DNA of 64,000 nt from Flavivirga spongiicola (GTDB lineage Bacteria; Bacteroidota; Bacteroidia; Flavobacteriales; Flavobacteriaceae), in the NCBI RefSeq assembly GCF_030540825.1, contig NZ_JAUOEO010000001.1:531001-595000 (forward strand), given 5' to 3'. Positions 18,833 to 27,110 of this stretch are shown here, piece after piece. The notes beneath the pieces are model-generated. The model had not been told where the DNA came from, did not search any database, and saw only the letters and a list, made by a program, of their open reading frames with translations. A program made the translations under genes and the position numbers. Numbering within the stretch: position 1 is the first letter of the stretch; every line of letters starts with the position of its first letter.

Positions 18833-20065
18833 ATGACATCAACAACTTTATTTTACATCATCATCGCAATATTAATTATCAACTTTCTAGTCGATAAAAT
18901 CTTAGATGCTTTAAATGCGAAACATTATAACGATGCCCTTCCTGAAGATTTACAGGATGTCTACGATGATACTGAATATAAAAAATCACAAAATTATAAA
19001 ACGACTAATTACAAATTTGGAATCTTGACTTCAACATTCTCCATTCTTTTAACCTTAGGTTTTTTACTTTTTGATGGTTTTGAGTTTGTAGATAATATAG
19101 CGAGAGGTTATAGTGACCATCCAACTATTGTTGCGCTTATTTTCTTTGGAATTATTATGATTGGTAGTGATATTCTATCTACACCTTTCTCCTATTACAG
19201 CACCTTCGTCATTGAAGAAAAATTTGGGTTTAATAAAACAACCGTCAAAACATTTATTCTAGATAAAATAAAAGGCTGGTTGATGATGGCGATTGTTGGT
19301 GGTGGCATTTTAGCACTTATTATTTGGTTTTATCAAGTTACGGGGAATCATTTTTGGCTGTATGCCTGGGGCTTGGTTGCTGTATTTACTTTGTTCATGA
19401 ATATGTTTTACTCAAAACTTATTGTGCCTTTATTTAATAAACAAACCCCTTTGGAAGCTGGAAGTTTAAGAGATAAAATTTCTGAATATGCACAAACTGT
19501 TGGTTTTAAACTTGATAAAATATTCGTGATAGATGGCTCTAAACGTAGTACAAAAGCCAATGCATATTTCTCTGGGTTTGGTAGTGAAAAACGTGTGACA
19601 CTCTACGATACTTTAATTAATGATTTAGACGAGGAAGAAATCGTTGCTGTACTTGCACACGAAGTTGGTCACTATAAAAAGAAACATATTATTTTTAATT
19701 TGTTTACTTCTATTCTATTAACAGGGTTAACACTTTTTATTTTGTCGCTTTTCATTTCAAATCCATTGTTATCGCATGCTTTGGGTGTAGACATTCCTAG
19801 TTTTCATATTGGACTCATTGCTTTTGGGTTATTATACTCCCCTATTTCTGAAATTACAGGTTTAATTATGAATGTATTTTCCAGAAAGTTTGAATACCAA
19901 GCAGATGACTATGCAAAAAACACCTATAAAGGAGAGCCTTTAATTACATCGCTTAAAAAACTTTCTAAAAATAGTTTGAGTAATTTAACACCTCATCGTG
20001 CTTATGTATTTATGCATTACTCACATCCTACCTTGTTAGAGCGGATCAAAAATTTAAAAGCTTAA
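18833..20065 (+). CDS. M48-family integral-membrane metalloprotease (Ste24/CAAX prenyl protease 1-like)
   Basis: A protein of 410 residues with membrane segments at about 4-20, 62-82, 100-118, 148-170 and 178-200, and two more after the active site. The zinc motif H276-E-V-G-H280 lies in VAVLAHEVGHYKKKH, and the third ligand is the Glu in SRKFEYQADDYA (about 345). Length and order of membrane segments fit Ste24-type rather than the shorter HtpX-type proteases. Proteins of this group degrade or process membrane proteins; there is no prenyl-protein pathway implied here. Confidence 0.9.
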   Translation: MTSTTLFYIIIAILIINFLVDKILDALNAKHYNDALPEDLQDVYDDTEYKKSQNYKTTNYKFGILTSTFSILLTLGFLLFDGFEFVDNIARGYSDHPTIVALIFFGIIMIGSDILSTPFSYYSTFVIEEKFGFNKTTVKTFILDKIKGWLMMAIVGGGILALIIWFYQVTGNHFWLYAWGLVAVFTLFMNMFYSKLIVPLFNKQTPLEAGSLRDKISEYAQTVGFKLDKIFVIDGSKRSTKANAYFSGFGSEKRVTLYDTLINDLDEEEIVAVLAHEVGHYKKKHIIFNLFTSILLTGLTLFILSLFISNPLLSHALGVDIPSFHIGLIAFGLLYSPISEITGLIMNVFSRKFEYQADDYAKNTYKGEPLITSLKKLSKNSLSNLTPHRAYVFMHYSHPTLLERIKNLKA

Positions 20066-20221
20066 AAACAATGACATATCCATAATGTAACATATTTCCT
20101 TGGTACTGCACACATGGCTTTATAAGTAAATTTTCAAAATACATATTATTTTTTTACCAAAAAGGGTAACATTCACATGACGTGGTTGATATAAGTATGT
20201 AAAACATTTATTGATTCAGTC

Positions 20222-20737
20222 ATGAAAACTCAAATTAAAAAATCCATAATACTGCTATTAGCAGTACTTTTTGCCAATTGCTCTAAAGATGATGATACTC
20301 ATATAGATGAAGGCGTAACATTGTTCGAAACAACAGAAGAATGGAACTGTAATTTGTCTGAAACCTGTGAAGATATTTATCAATTCAAATTTAAAAAAGG
20401 CAGCAGAATATCTATAAGCATCGAAAATGTTACGGGTAAATCTGTTGTTTCATTAGATCTATCTGCTAACTTTGGAGAGTTTGGTGGTCCAAACTTACTT
20501 ACCCAAGGCAAACTTACTTATTATGGATGTACTACCCAGGATGAGAGTGTGGCTATTGTTAATATTTATATCTCTGAAACTGGAACTTACAATCTAGCCA
20601 TTGCCAGAGATTGGGGTTTAAGTGCTGGATTTGGTGGCACTTATAGATTAACAATAATATCAGACACCGCATTCACTGAAGGTGAAACACCGGTAAATGA
20701 TATAGAAGCTACAAACTATGAAAGAGAATGTATTTAG
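20222..20737 (+). CDS. Small exported lipoprotein of unknown function
   Basis: A protein of 171 residues. The signal sequence ends ...LFANCSKDDD; the residue before Cys20 is Asn, which is not the classical lipobox but is followed by the Ser-Lys-Asp run usual for flavobacterial surface lipoproteins. The mature part has two Cys (ETCED, YYGCTT) and a pattern TFETTEEWNCN ... GTYNLAIARD ... GTYRLTII that resembles a beta-sandwich pre-peptidase C-terminal-like domain. No family could be named firmly. Confidence 0.65.
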   Translation: MKTQIKKSIILLLAVLFANCSKDDDTHIDEGVTLFETTEEWNCNLSETCEDIYQFKFKKGSRISISIENVTGKSVVSLDLSANFGEFGGPNLLTQGKLTYYGCTTQDESVAIVNIYISETGTYNLAIARDWGLSAGFGGTYRLTIISDTAFTEGETPVNDIEATNYERECI

Positions 20738-21181
20738 TTTTATTTTTAATTCTTATTTTAACGTGAGTTCAACATAAGTAATCACGATTGTTACTGATAA
20801 CCATATGATTATTTAGGTGTATGTCTCCTCGAGCATTATTGAAATATAAAATATATTTTATATTGAAGATACCTAGCGAAGCTTAACGAGAGATTCTTAA
20901 ACAACTTCAAATTTTAATAAGTCTCGATTTTAGCCTGCCTTGAGTACTTCGGCTGCGCTCAGCATGAACTAAAGTCGAAGCACTCTGGATGACAAAATAT
21001 ATCACTTTTTAGACCTCTTTTATGTATAGACGATTTAATTATAAAAAGTCTTTTAAGAAAGCATGTTAAAATACCCACAAAAAGACTTAAAAACTTCAAG
21101 TAAATAAGATTCTTGCCTGCGCAGGAATGAAGTTAAAATTTAAAAAGATTCCCTCTTTCAAGGGAATAACAAATATTAACG
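20738..21181. repeat. Gene-free region carrying several dispersed-repeat fragments
   Basis: No gene is visible. At 20935-20997 lies GCCTTGAGTACTTCGGCTGC, GCTCAGCATGAAC and AAGTCGAAGCACTCTGGATG, where GTACTTCG/CGAAGCAC form an imperfect dyad. At 21110-21128 lies GATTCTTGCCTGCGCAGGAA, a near-palindrome (CCTGCGCAGG is a perfect 10-bp dyad). At 21148-21170 lies ATTCCCTCTTTCAAGGGAAT (stem ATTCCCT/AGGGAAT). These look like a cluster of degenerate hairpin-forming elements. Confidence 0.55.
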
Positions 21182-21189
21182 TATATTTG
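21182..21189 (+). promoter_or_regulatory. -7 promoter box TATATTTG for the DEAD-box helicase gene; leader of about 120 nt
   Basis: TATATTTG (TAnnTTTG) predicts a transcript start near 21196 and an untranslated leader of about 120 nt before the ATG at 21318. Long leaders are common on cold-induced RNA helicase and cold-shock mRNAs. No clear TTG -33 element at fitting distance. The leader contains ACTCAGAAAATGAGT (stem ACTCA/TGAGT, about 21198-21213). Confidence 0.5.
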
Positions 21190-21317
21190 CCGCTTGAAAC
21201 TCAGAAAATGAGTTAAATTCCTCAGAGAGAGGGTGTGTTATTAGAAGTTTAAGGTTAAGTATGTCGATTCGCTTCTTTATGTAACACTGCATAACATAAT
21301 CGCATACATGATACAGA

Positions 21318-23120
21318 ATGAGCACATTCCAAGAATTAGGTCTTAATGACGACCTATTACACGCTATTACAGATTTAGGTTTTATTAAACCAAGTGAGGT
21401 ACAAGAAAAAGCAATCCCTATTTTATTAGAATCTGAAACAGATTTAGTGGCATTGGCCCAAACAGGAACTGGTAAAACTGCCGCTTTTGGTTTTCCAATG
21501 CTTGAAAAAATTGATGTAGATAGCAGAACAACACAGGGCTTAATTTTATCGCCTACAAGAGAGCTTTGTTTGCAGATTACCAACGAAATGAAACAATACG
21601 GCAAGTACTGTAAAGGGCTTAACGTAGTTGCTATTTATGGTGGGTCTAGTATTACAGATCAAGCCAGAGAAGTTAAAAGAGGTGCACAAATTATTGTAGC
21701 GACTCCGGGGCGTATGAAGGATATGATAAGCAGACGTATGGTTGATATTTCTAAAATTCAATATTCAGTTTTAGATGAAGCCGATGAGATGCTGAATATG
21801 GGTTTTAAAGAAGATATTACGGACATACTTTCTCATACTCCTGAAGATAAAAATACCTGGTTGTTTTCTGCAACAATGCCAAGAGAGGTGGCTGCCATTG
21901 CTAAAAACTTTATGAGTAATCCCCAGGAAATTACTGTTGGAAATAAAAATGAAAGCACAAGTAATGTATCACATGAATACTATTTAGTAAATGCCAGAGA
22001 TCGTTACCAAGCTTTAAGACGTTTATCGGATGCAAACCCTGATATTTTCTCGGTCGTATTTTGTAGAACCAAACGAGATACACAGAAAGTAGCTGAAAAC
22101 CTTATTGAAGATGGTTATAGCGCTGGTGCACTGCATGGTGATTTAAGTCAGAATCAACGTGATTTGGTGATGAAATCGTTTAGGAATAAACAAATACAAA
22201 CACTGGTAGCTACAGATGTTGCTGCTCGTGGTATTGATGTAGACGATATTACCCATGTTATAAATTATCAATTACCTGACGAAATTGAAACCTACACCCA
22301 CCGTTCTGGACGAACTGGACGTGCTGGAAAAACAGGGGTTTCTATGGTGATTGTTTCGAAAAGCGAAGTGCGTAAAATAAAAAGTATTGAACGCATTATT
22401 AAACGTCAATTTGAGAAAAAAGATATTCCTGATGGATCAGAAATTTGCGAAGTACAATTGATGTCTCTTGCAAATAAAATACATAACACAGAGATTAACC
22501 ATGAAATTGATAAGCATTTATCGAATATTAACGCCTTGTTTGAGGATACAGATAAAGATGAATTGATTAAAAAATTCTTTTCAGTTGAATTTACCCGTTT
22601 CTACAACTATTATCAAAAATCTAAAAACTTAAATGTTTCTGATGATGGTGGTCGCGATCGTGATGGCGGGCGTGATTTTGGAGGCAAGTCTGATTCTTCG
22701 CGTTACTTTATTAATGTTGGTAGCAAAGATGGTTTTGACTGGATGAAACTTAAAGATTTCTTAAAAGAACAGTTACAACTTGGAAGAGATGATGTTTTTA
22801 AAGTTGAAGTAAAAGATAGCTTCTCATTTTTTAATACTGAAAACGAATTAAAAGAGAAAGTATTAGCTTTCTTTACAGACTTTAAACATAACGGACGCTT
22901 TGTAAATGTTGAAGTATCTGAAAACCGCGGTGGTGGCAGACGTAACGACAGAAACCGAGGCAGAAGGCGTGACGATAGAAAAGGTGGTGGAAGACGTGAT
23001 GACAGAAGATCTAGCTCTGGAAACAGAAGCGAAAGACGTCGTTCTGAAGGAGCTTCAAAACCAAGACGTTCAGATTCTGGTAGTTCTAGTTCTTTTAAGC
23101 CCAGACGCTCAAGACGCTAG
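21318..23120 (+). CDS. DEAD-box ATP-dependent RNA helicase with DbpA-type RNA-binding domain and basic tail
   Basis: A protein of 600 residues. Q motif FQELGLNDDLLHAITDLGF with Gln29; motif I AQTGTGKT (47-54); motif Ia PTREL (79-83); motif II D153-E-A-D156; SAT motif; and HRSGRTGR (about 328-335). A DbpA-like RNA-binding domain follows at about 455-545 (YFINVGSKDGFDWMKLKDFL and FVNVEV), then an Arg/Gly/Asp/Ser-rich tail (about 546-600), probably disordered and RNA-binding. It probably acts in ribosome assembly and mRNA unwinding (DeaD/CsdA-like). A putative long leader precedes it. Confidence 0.95.
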   Translation: MSTFQELGLNDDLLHAITDLGFIKPSEVQEKAIPILLESETDLVALAQTGTGKTAAFGFPMLEKIDVDSRTTQGLILSPTRELCLQITNEMKQYGKYCKGLNVVAIYGGSSITDQAREVKRGAQIIVATPGRMKDMISRRMVDISKIQYSVLDEADEMLNMGFKEDITDILSHTPEDKNTWLFSATMPREVAAIAKNFMSNPQEITVGNKNESTSNVSHEYYLVNARDRYQALRRLSDANPDIFSVVFCRTKRDTQKVAENLIEDGYSAGALHGDLSQNQRDLVMKSFRNKQIQTLVATDVAARGIDVDDITHVINYQLPDEIETYTHRSGRTGRAGKTGVSMVIVSKSEVRKIKSIERIIKRQFEKKDIPDGSEICEVQLMSLANKIHNTEINHEIDKHLSNINALFEDTDKDELIKKFFSVEFTRFYNYYQKSKNLNVSDDGGRDRDGGRDFGGKSDSSRYFINVGSKDGFDWMKLKDFLKEQLQLGRDDVFKVEVKDSFSFFNTENELKEKVLAFFTDFKHNGRFVNVEVSENRGGGRRNDRNRGRRRDDRKGGGRRDDRRSSSGNRSERRRSEGASKPRRSDSGSSSSFKPRRSRR

Positions 23121-23219
23121 TAATTGATCAGTATTATTTAAGAATCTACATATCATCTTATTTGTTATAATAAGAAGGGTTACAACCTATTGCTTTTTTG
23201 AATTAAATAGGTAGTATTG

Positions 23220-23717
23220 TTAGCATTTGTTGTTTTCTTTCAAATATTTTATGATTATTCCAAGTTGTCCTAAATGATAAATATCGTGATGTAGCATGCC
23301 GTTAATTACAAAACCATACTTATAATTGCCCTTAAAATCTGTATCATAATATAGTCCATTCAAGAATTCATCGTCTTTCGATTTCAATAAGTCAATCAAT
23401 TCCGACAAAGTTCTATCATATTCTGATTTAATATTATCCCAGCCTACAATTTCGAGCTTATCATTAGTCAACCAATTTTCCTCACAATCGTCTGTCTTAC
23501 TTCCTTTCCTAGTCTGGATTTTCAAAATGGTCTCTTTTCTCCATAGTGTCAAATGGGAAATTATTTCCGCAACACTGTGCAAATTTTCAATTGGTCTTAA
23601 AAAAACCGAATTTTCATCTACTTGATTCAATTTGCCATTAAAAGTACTACCTATCCATAATTTTCCTTTCTGGACTTCCTCTAGCTGCTGAATAATATTT
23701 TCGATAAGGTATTTCAT
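23220..23717 (-). CDS. DinB-like (DinB/YfiT superfamily) protein
   Basis: A protein of 165 residues predicted as a four-helix bundle. The three expected metal-ligand histidines are seen in SVAEIISHLTLW and MLHHDIYHLGQLG. Flavobacterial DinB-like proteins of this length are thought to be thiol-dependent S-transferases or stress proteins, but the activity of this one is unknown. It is convergent with the helicase gene and appears to be a single-gene unit. Confidence 0.8.
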   Translation of the reverse strand: MKYLIENIIQQLEEVQKGKLWIGSTFNGKLNQVDENSVFLRPIENLHSVAEIISHLTLWRKETILKIQTRKGSKTDDCEENWLTNDKLEIVGWDNIKSEYDRTLSELIDLLKSKDDEFLNGLYYDTDFKGNYKYGFVINGMLHHDIYHLGQLGIIIKYLKENNKC

Positions 23718-23862
23718 TCTAATTGGCTAAGACAGTTTTGTATGACTAGTTCCATGTTTTAAGCAACTAATTTAGCAAATACAAACCGAATAGAAAATTC
23801 GCGAGGATTTTCGTAAATAAGCTTACACTAGCAATTAATTTTATAAGGCTTAGCCAAGGTTT

Positions 23863-24239
23863 TTATTTTTTCAGGGCTCTCATTTTCGTTATTAAATCAT
23901 CTCCATATTTAGATAAATTCCAATAAGTATTTGTGTCATCAACTCGCCTTTTTTCCTCGTTTTTTTATAATCAGTTTTAATGCTCCTAATTAAATAATAA
24001 TAGTGTAAAAATCGTCTGGTGCTATCTGGAAATTATAAATGACTGAATTATCAAAGTTTTCCTCGATATTAGAACTCTCTTTAATTTGAATAAGTTTATT
24101 AATTGAACTCATTAATTCAGATTCAATCGATTTATTAATCATTAATGGGCTTACTGAATAAAAAATGTCATTCCAAGATGATGCATTAGGATACAAAAAC
24201 CAATAAAGTTCAAATTCTTATTACACTTTCAACCTTCAT
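23863..24239 (-). pseudogene. Frameshifted remnant of a small protein gene of unknown family
   Basis: On the minus strand three consecutive frames each continue the last. From the ATG at 24239: MKVESVIR; shift to a frame reading ELYWFLYPNASSWNDIFYSV ... FQIAPDDFYT; shift at the ATTATTATT run (about 23991-23999) to YYYLIRSIKTDYKK; shift in an A7 run (about 23966-23972) to NEEKRRVDDTNTYWNLSKYG, then DDLITKMRALKK and a stop at 23863. The combined product would be about 125 residues. The conserved-looking C-terminal segment and lack of any single open frame argue for a decayed gene. The region on both sides (23718-23862 and 24240-24366) holds no gene. Confidence 0.6.
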
Positions 24240-24366
24240 AAAAAACTTTAATTCATATTATAATTTAAACTTTTTTGTTAATTTTTAGTCAAATTGCGAC
24301 TAAACCATAACTTTTGCCGTTTTGTTTAGTATTTTAGCTATTGAATTTTAATGACAATATACACAG

Positions 24367-25143
24367 ATGAAAAACTACCTACTTTTTTTTGCTTTTATAT
24401 GGACTTCCGCTATTTGTGTGGGACAAGAAGCTGATAAAGTTATTGGGGTTGTTATTAATTCATCAAATGATATACCTCTCGAGAATGTTAACATTGTTAA
24501 CCTCAATCAAGTAATTGGTACGACTACCAATAAAAAAGGAGAATTTGAGATCTCTGCCAAAACAAACGATACACTACATTTTTCGTATTTAGGTTTTAAA
24601 TCTATAAAAGTTAGAGTTACTAACGACTGGTTAAAGTTTGGAAGCTCTAATATTGAATTAACAGAATTGGCTTTAGCTCTTGAAGAAGTAGTTGTAAACC
24701 AACTAAAACTTACAGGGTATTTAGAAGTTGATATAAAACAACTACCTGTGGTCAATAATAATTATCGTTACAGTATTTCCGGGTTACCTAGTACAGGCTA
24801 TGAAGCTGGTTCTAAAAGTGCTATAACCAAAATTATTGGATCTATTTTTAATCCTGCCGATTTTTTACATCGTATGTTTGGTAAAAAACCAAACGAATTA
24901 CGAAAGTTAAAAAAGATGAAAGAGGATGATGAAATTAGAACATTACTAGCATCGCGTTTTGATAGGGAAATGCTCACTGTTTTATTACAAGTAGACCGTG
25001 TTGATTTAGATGAGATTGTAAGTCAATGTGATTATTCTAAAGGCTTTATACAAACTGCAAACGACTTACAAATACTTGATGCTATTAGCGAGTGTTATGA
25101 AGAATATAAAGTACTAAGCCGAAGCAGAAGTAAAAGAATATAA
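24367..25143 (+). CDS. Exported protein with carboxypeptidase-regulatory-like domain
   Basis: A protein of 258 residues. Signal peptide MKNYLLFFAFIWTSAICVGQ, then a carboxypeptidase-regulatory-like beta-sandwich (about 25-105: VIGVVINSSNDIPLENVNIV, NKKGEFEISA, DTLHFSYLGFKSI) and a TonB-plug-like link (LALEEVVVNQLKLTG). The C-terminal half (about 150-258) is charged and helical and does not form a barrel. This 'CarboxypepD_reg-like' architecture is common in flavobacteria and the function is unknown. An approximate promoter element, TAACTTTTG (one base longer than the consensus), lies about 45 nt before the start. Confidence 0.8.
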   Translation: MKNYLLFFAFIWTSAICVGQEADKVIGVVINSSNDIPLENVNIVNLNQVIGTTTNKKGEFEISAKTNDTLHFSYLGFKSIKVRVTNDWLKFGSSNIELTELALALEEVVVNQLKLTGYLEVDIKQLPVVNNNYRYSISGLPSTGYEAGSKSAITKIIGSIFNPADFLHRMFGKKPNELRKLKKMKEDDEIRTLLASRFDREMLTVLLQVDRVDLDEIVSQCDYSKGFIQTANDLQILDAISECYEEYKVLSRSRSKRI

Positions 25144-25199
25144 AAAACTCTAAAAAGATTAAGCCCTCAAAATTTTAATTTACACGCTTTATATGGGAT

Positions 25200-25275
25200 A
25201 GTGTCTTACAAACCTTTCGACTGCGCTCAGGGAGACTGTAGAACTATCATTTTCGAGCATCTTCGATTACGTCGT
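25200..25275. repeat. Dispersed intergenic repeat fragment (TTTCGACTGCGCTCAGGGAG)
   Basis: Lies between two unrelated genes. The block at about 25214-25233 shares TCGACT.CGCT with 8625-8640 and CTGCGCTCAG with 20953-20962. Followed by TTTCGAGCATCTTCGA. No coding function. Confidence 0.45.
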
Positions 25276-25331
25276 CTATAGTTAGTTTTTTTATCGATGG
25301 ACTCTGAATAACTCTTTTTGCTTCCTCTTTT

Positions 25332-25709
25332 TTATGCCCTGGAATGTAGCGCTATTCGATTCCCTTCACTATCAATAAAAATACCCATATAGCCAACATC
25401 TGGTGAAATTTGTGTTTTAGCTTGAATCACTTTTCCACCAGCATCTTCCACCCTATTCAATTCGTTGTTAACATCTTCTGAGTTGAAATAAATCAAAGCT
25501 CCCTTTTTATCACTTGGCTCATAGGCCTGATTTTGGACCAAAGAACCCGCAGCTCCTGGCTTTCCTTCTTCAAATGGAAACCATCCCATTAAAGTACCTC
25601 CAAAATCCTGTGCTTGTATTTTTATTTTGAATACTGCATTATAAAAAGCTATGGCGCGATCCATATTAATTACAGGAATCTCAAACCAACCTACCATATT
25701 ATTTTCCAT
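25332..25709 (-). CDS. VOC-superfamily (glyoxalase/bleomycin-resistance-like) protein
   Basis: A protein of 125 residues with the VOC pattern: GWFEIPVINMDRAIAFYNAVF at the N-terminus, a second beta-alpha-beta unit at the end (GGKVIQAKTQISPDVGYMGI and FIDSEGNRIALHS). This single-module protein should pair as a dimer to bind a metal and small substrate; the substrate is unknown. The start lies 5 nt after the stop of the SRPBCC gene, so they form an operon. Confidence 0.88.
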   Translation of the reverse strand: MENNMVGWFEIPVINMDRAIAFYNAVFKIKIQAQDFGGTLMGWFPFEEGKPGAAGSLVQNQAYEPSDKKGALIYFNSEDVNNELNRVEDAGGKVIQAKTQISPDVGYMGIFIDSEGNRIALHSRA

Positions 25710-25714
25710 AATTT

Positions 25715-26251
25715 CTATTTTTCTAAAATTATTTTTAAACTCGCTAAACCTTCTTCAAAATCTTTTCCCACATGCTTATCAACATTATACAGCATCATAA
25801 AAATATTTGCAGGCACTTTATTAATTCCAGAAAAGCCCCAAGTTACTTTTGTATTTCCATCACCAATATCTTCAACACTTGTAATGGCATCAGACTCAGA
25901 TTTCCAGGGTTTAAAAAACCGTAATCTGGCTTCCACACGATTATTTTCAACAATATTTGTAATTTCTTGCTCTCCCAGACCTACATCTTTATTACCATCC
26001 CATTTGGCTATAAATCCAATTTCACCATCATTACCAACAAATTCTTGTTTCATATCAGGATCTTTCTTTTTCCAGGGAGACCAGTCATCTTGATTTTTTA
26101 TATGCTTTAAGTATTGAAATACTTCTGGAAGCGGTTTATTAATGATAATACTTCGATTTACTTGATACTTTTTAGGAGCTAAGAGGGCTAAAAGAATGAA
26201 TAGACCAACAATTGAAAGGACAACATAAAGAGCTATATACATGATTACCAA
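25715..26251 (-). CDS. SRPBCC-family (START-like) ligand-binding protein with N-terminal membrane anchor
   Basis: A protein of 178 residues. Residues about 3-25 form a hydrophobic segment (ALYVVLSIVGLFILLALLA), followed by the SRPBCC fold: VNRSIIINKPLPEVFQYLKH, then WSPWKKKDPDMK and a C-terminal helix VGKDFEEGLASLK. This fold binds hydrophobic ligands. The membrane-anchored variant is common in Bacteroidota; the ligand is unknown. Upstream partner of the VOC gene (5 nt apart). Confidence 0.85.
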   Translation of the reverse strand: MVIMYIALYVVLSIVGLFILLALLAPKKYQVNRSIIINKPLPEVFQYLKHIKNQDDWSPWKKKDPDMKQEFVGNDGEIGFIAKWDGNKDVGLGEQEITNIVENNRVEARLRFFKPWKSESDAITSVEDIGDGNTKVTWGFSGINKVPANIFMMLYNVDKHVGKDFEEGLASLKIILEK

Positions 26252-26283
26252 ATTATTAATTAATTGTTTTAAAATTACAAAAA

Positions 26284-26940
26284 TTATTTCTGACCATAAA
26301 AACGGGCAACAATCTCATCATAACTTTTAATAGTTTTTGTAATCCAGTCCAACCGTTTATCTAACATCTCTTCTTCAGTTAATTGCCAATTAATGGTTGT
26401 TTGCCTTAGTTTGGTAGTGACATGCTGTAAAATGATTGCTGCAGATACCGAAATATTTAAACTTTCGGTAAAACCAACCATGGGTATTTTTAAATAACAA
26501 TCGGCAGCATCCATAACTTCTTGAGATAATCCTTCGGTTTCTCTTCCAAAGAAAAAGCATGATTTTTTAGTGATATCAAACTCATGTAATTTACAATCAT
26601 CTGTATGAGGTGTGGTAGCCACTATTTGATAGTTTTTTTCTTTTAAACCTAAAATACAATCGCTTACTGTGCTGTATCTATTTAAATCCACCCATTTTTG
26701 GGATCCCATTGCTATTTCTTTATCAATGTGTTTCGAGTTTTGTTCCTCAACAATATTAACCTCTTGTATGCCAAACACATCACAACTACGTATTACCGCA
26801 CTTGTATTATGTAATTGATAAACATCCTCGGTTGCCACAGTAAAATGTTTAGTACGTTGAGATAGAACACTATCAAAACGTGTTTTACGGTTTTCTGTTA
26901 AGTAAGTTTCTAAATGCTCTAAAAGTTTTAAATCAATCAT
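26284..26940 (-). CDS. trmH: TrmH-family tRNA (guanosine-2'-O-)-methyltransferase
   Basis: A protein of 218 residues with SPOUT motifs HNTSAVIRSCDVFGIQEV (motif 1), FFGRETEGLS (motif 2) and IPMVGFTESLNISVSAAI (motif 3), plus the C-terminal helical extension typical of TrmH. It most likely makes Gm18 in tRNA. The GSQKWV stretch after motif 1 is shared with TrmH. It is separated by 32 nt from the SRPBCC gene downstream and could be co-transcribed. Confidence 0.88.
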   Translation of the reverse strand: MIDLKLLEHLETYLTENRKTRFDSVLSQRTKHFTVATEDVYQLHNTSAVIRSCDVFGIQEVNIVEEQNSKHIDKEIAMGSQKWVDLNRYSTVSDCILGLKEKNYQIVATTPHTDDCKLHEFDITKKSCFFFGRETEGLSQEVMDAADCYLKIPMVGFTESLNISVSAAIILQHVTTKLRQTTINWQLTEEEMLDKRLDWITKTIKSYDEIVARFYGQK

Positions 26941-26964
26941 GTTTTAGTAAAATATCGAATTTAA

Positions 26965-27005
26965 GAAAAAAGTGTGGATTCCGGTCTTCACAGAAATGAC
27001 AAATA
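26965..27005. repeat. Dispersed intergenic repeat fragment (GTGGATTCCGGTCTTCACAG, AAATGACAA)
   Basis: Short GC-richer fragment between divergent genes, ending AGAAATGACAAATAATGAC. Similar in position and tail to those at 18780 and 20935. Very degenerate. Confidence 0.35.
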
Positions 27006-27110
27006 ATGACTATTTTTATAATTATGAAATATCCATAACTAAAAGTTCGATACCCAAGGACAATGATTATATGGATATTACATACTATAAAAAACAATAG
27101 ACATACACAC

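Noticed and set aside
21176..21604. Antisense frame of 142 codons overlapping the helicase start
   Set aside because: Mostly opposite the conserved helicase N-terminus; composition is that of a reverse complement of coding sequence.
22906..23127. Frame overlapping the helicase tail (Glu/Val/Asp-rich)
   Set aside because: It is the shifted reading of the Arg/Gly/Asp-rich repetitive tail, not a separate gene.
25614..26093. Plus-strand frame of 159 codons opposite the VOC and SRPBCC genes
   Set aside because: Overlaps two conserved genes on the other strand and has no family resemblance.
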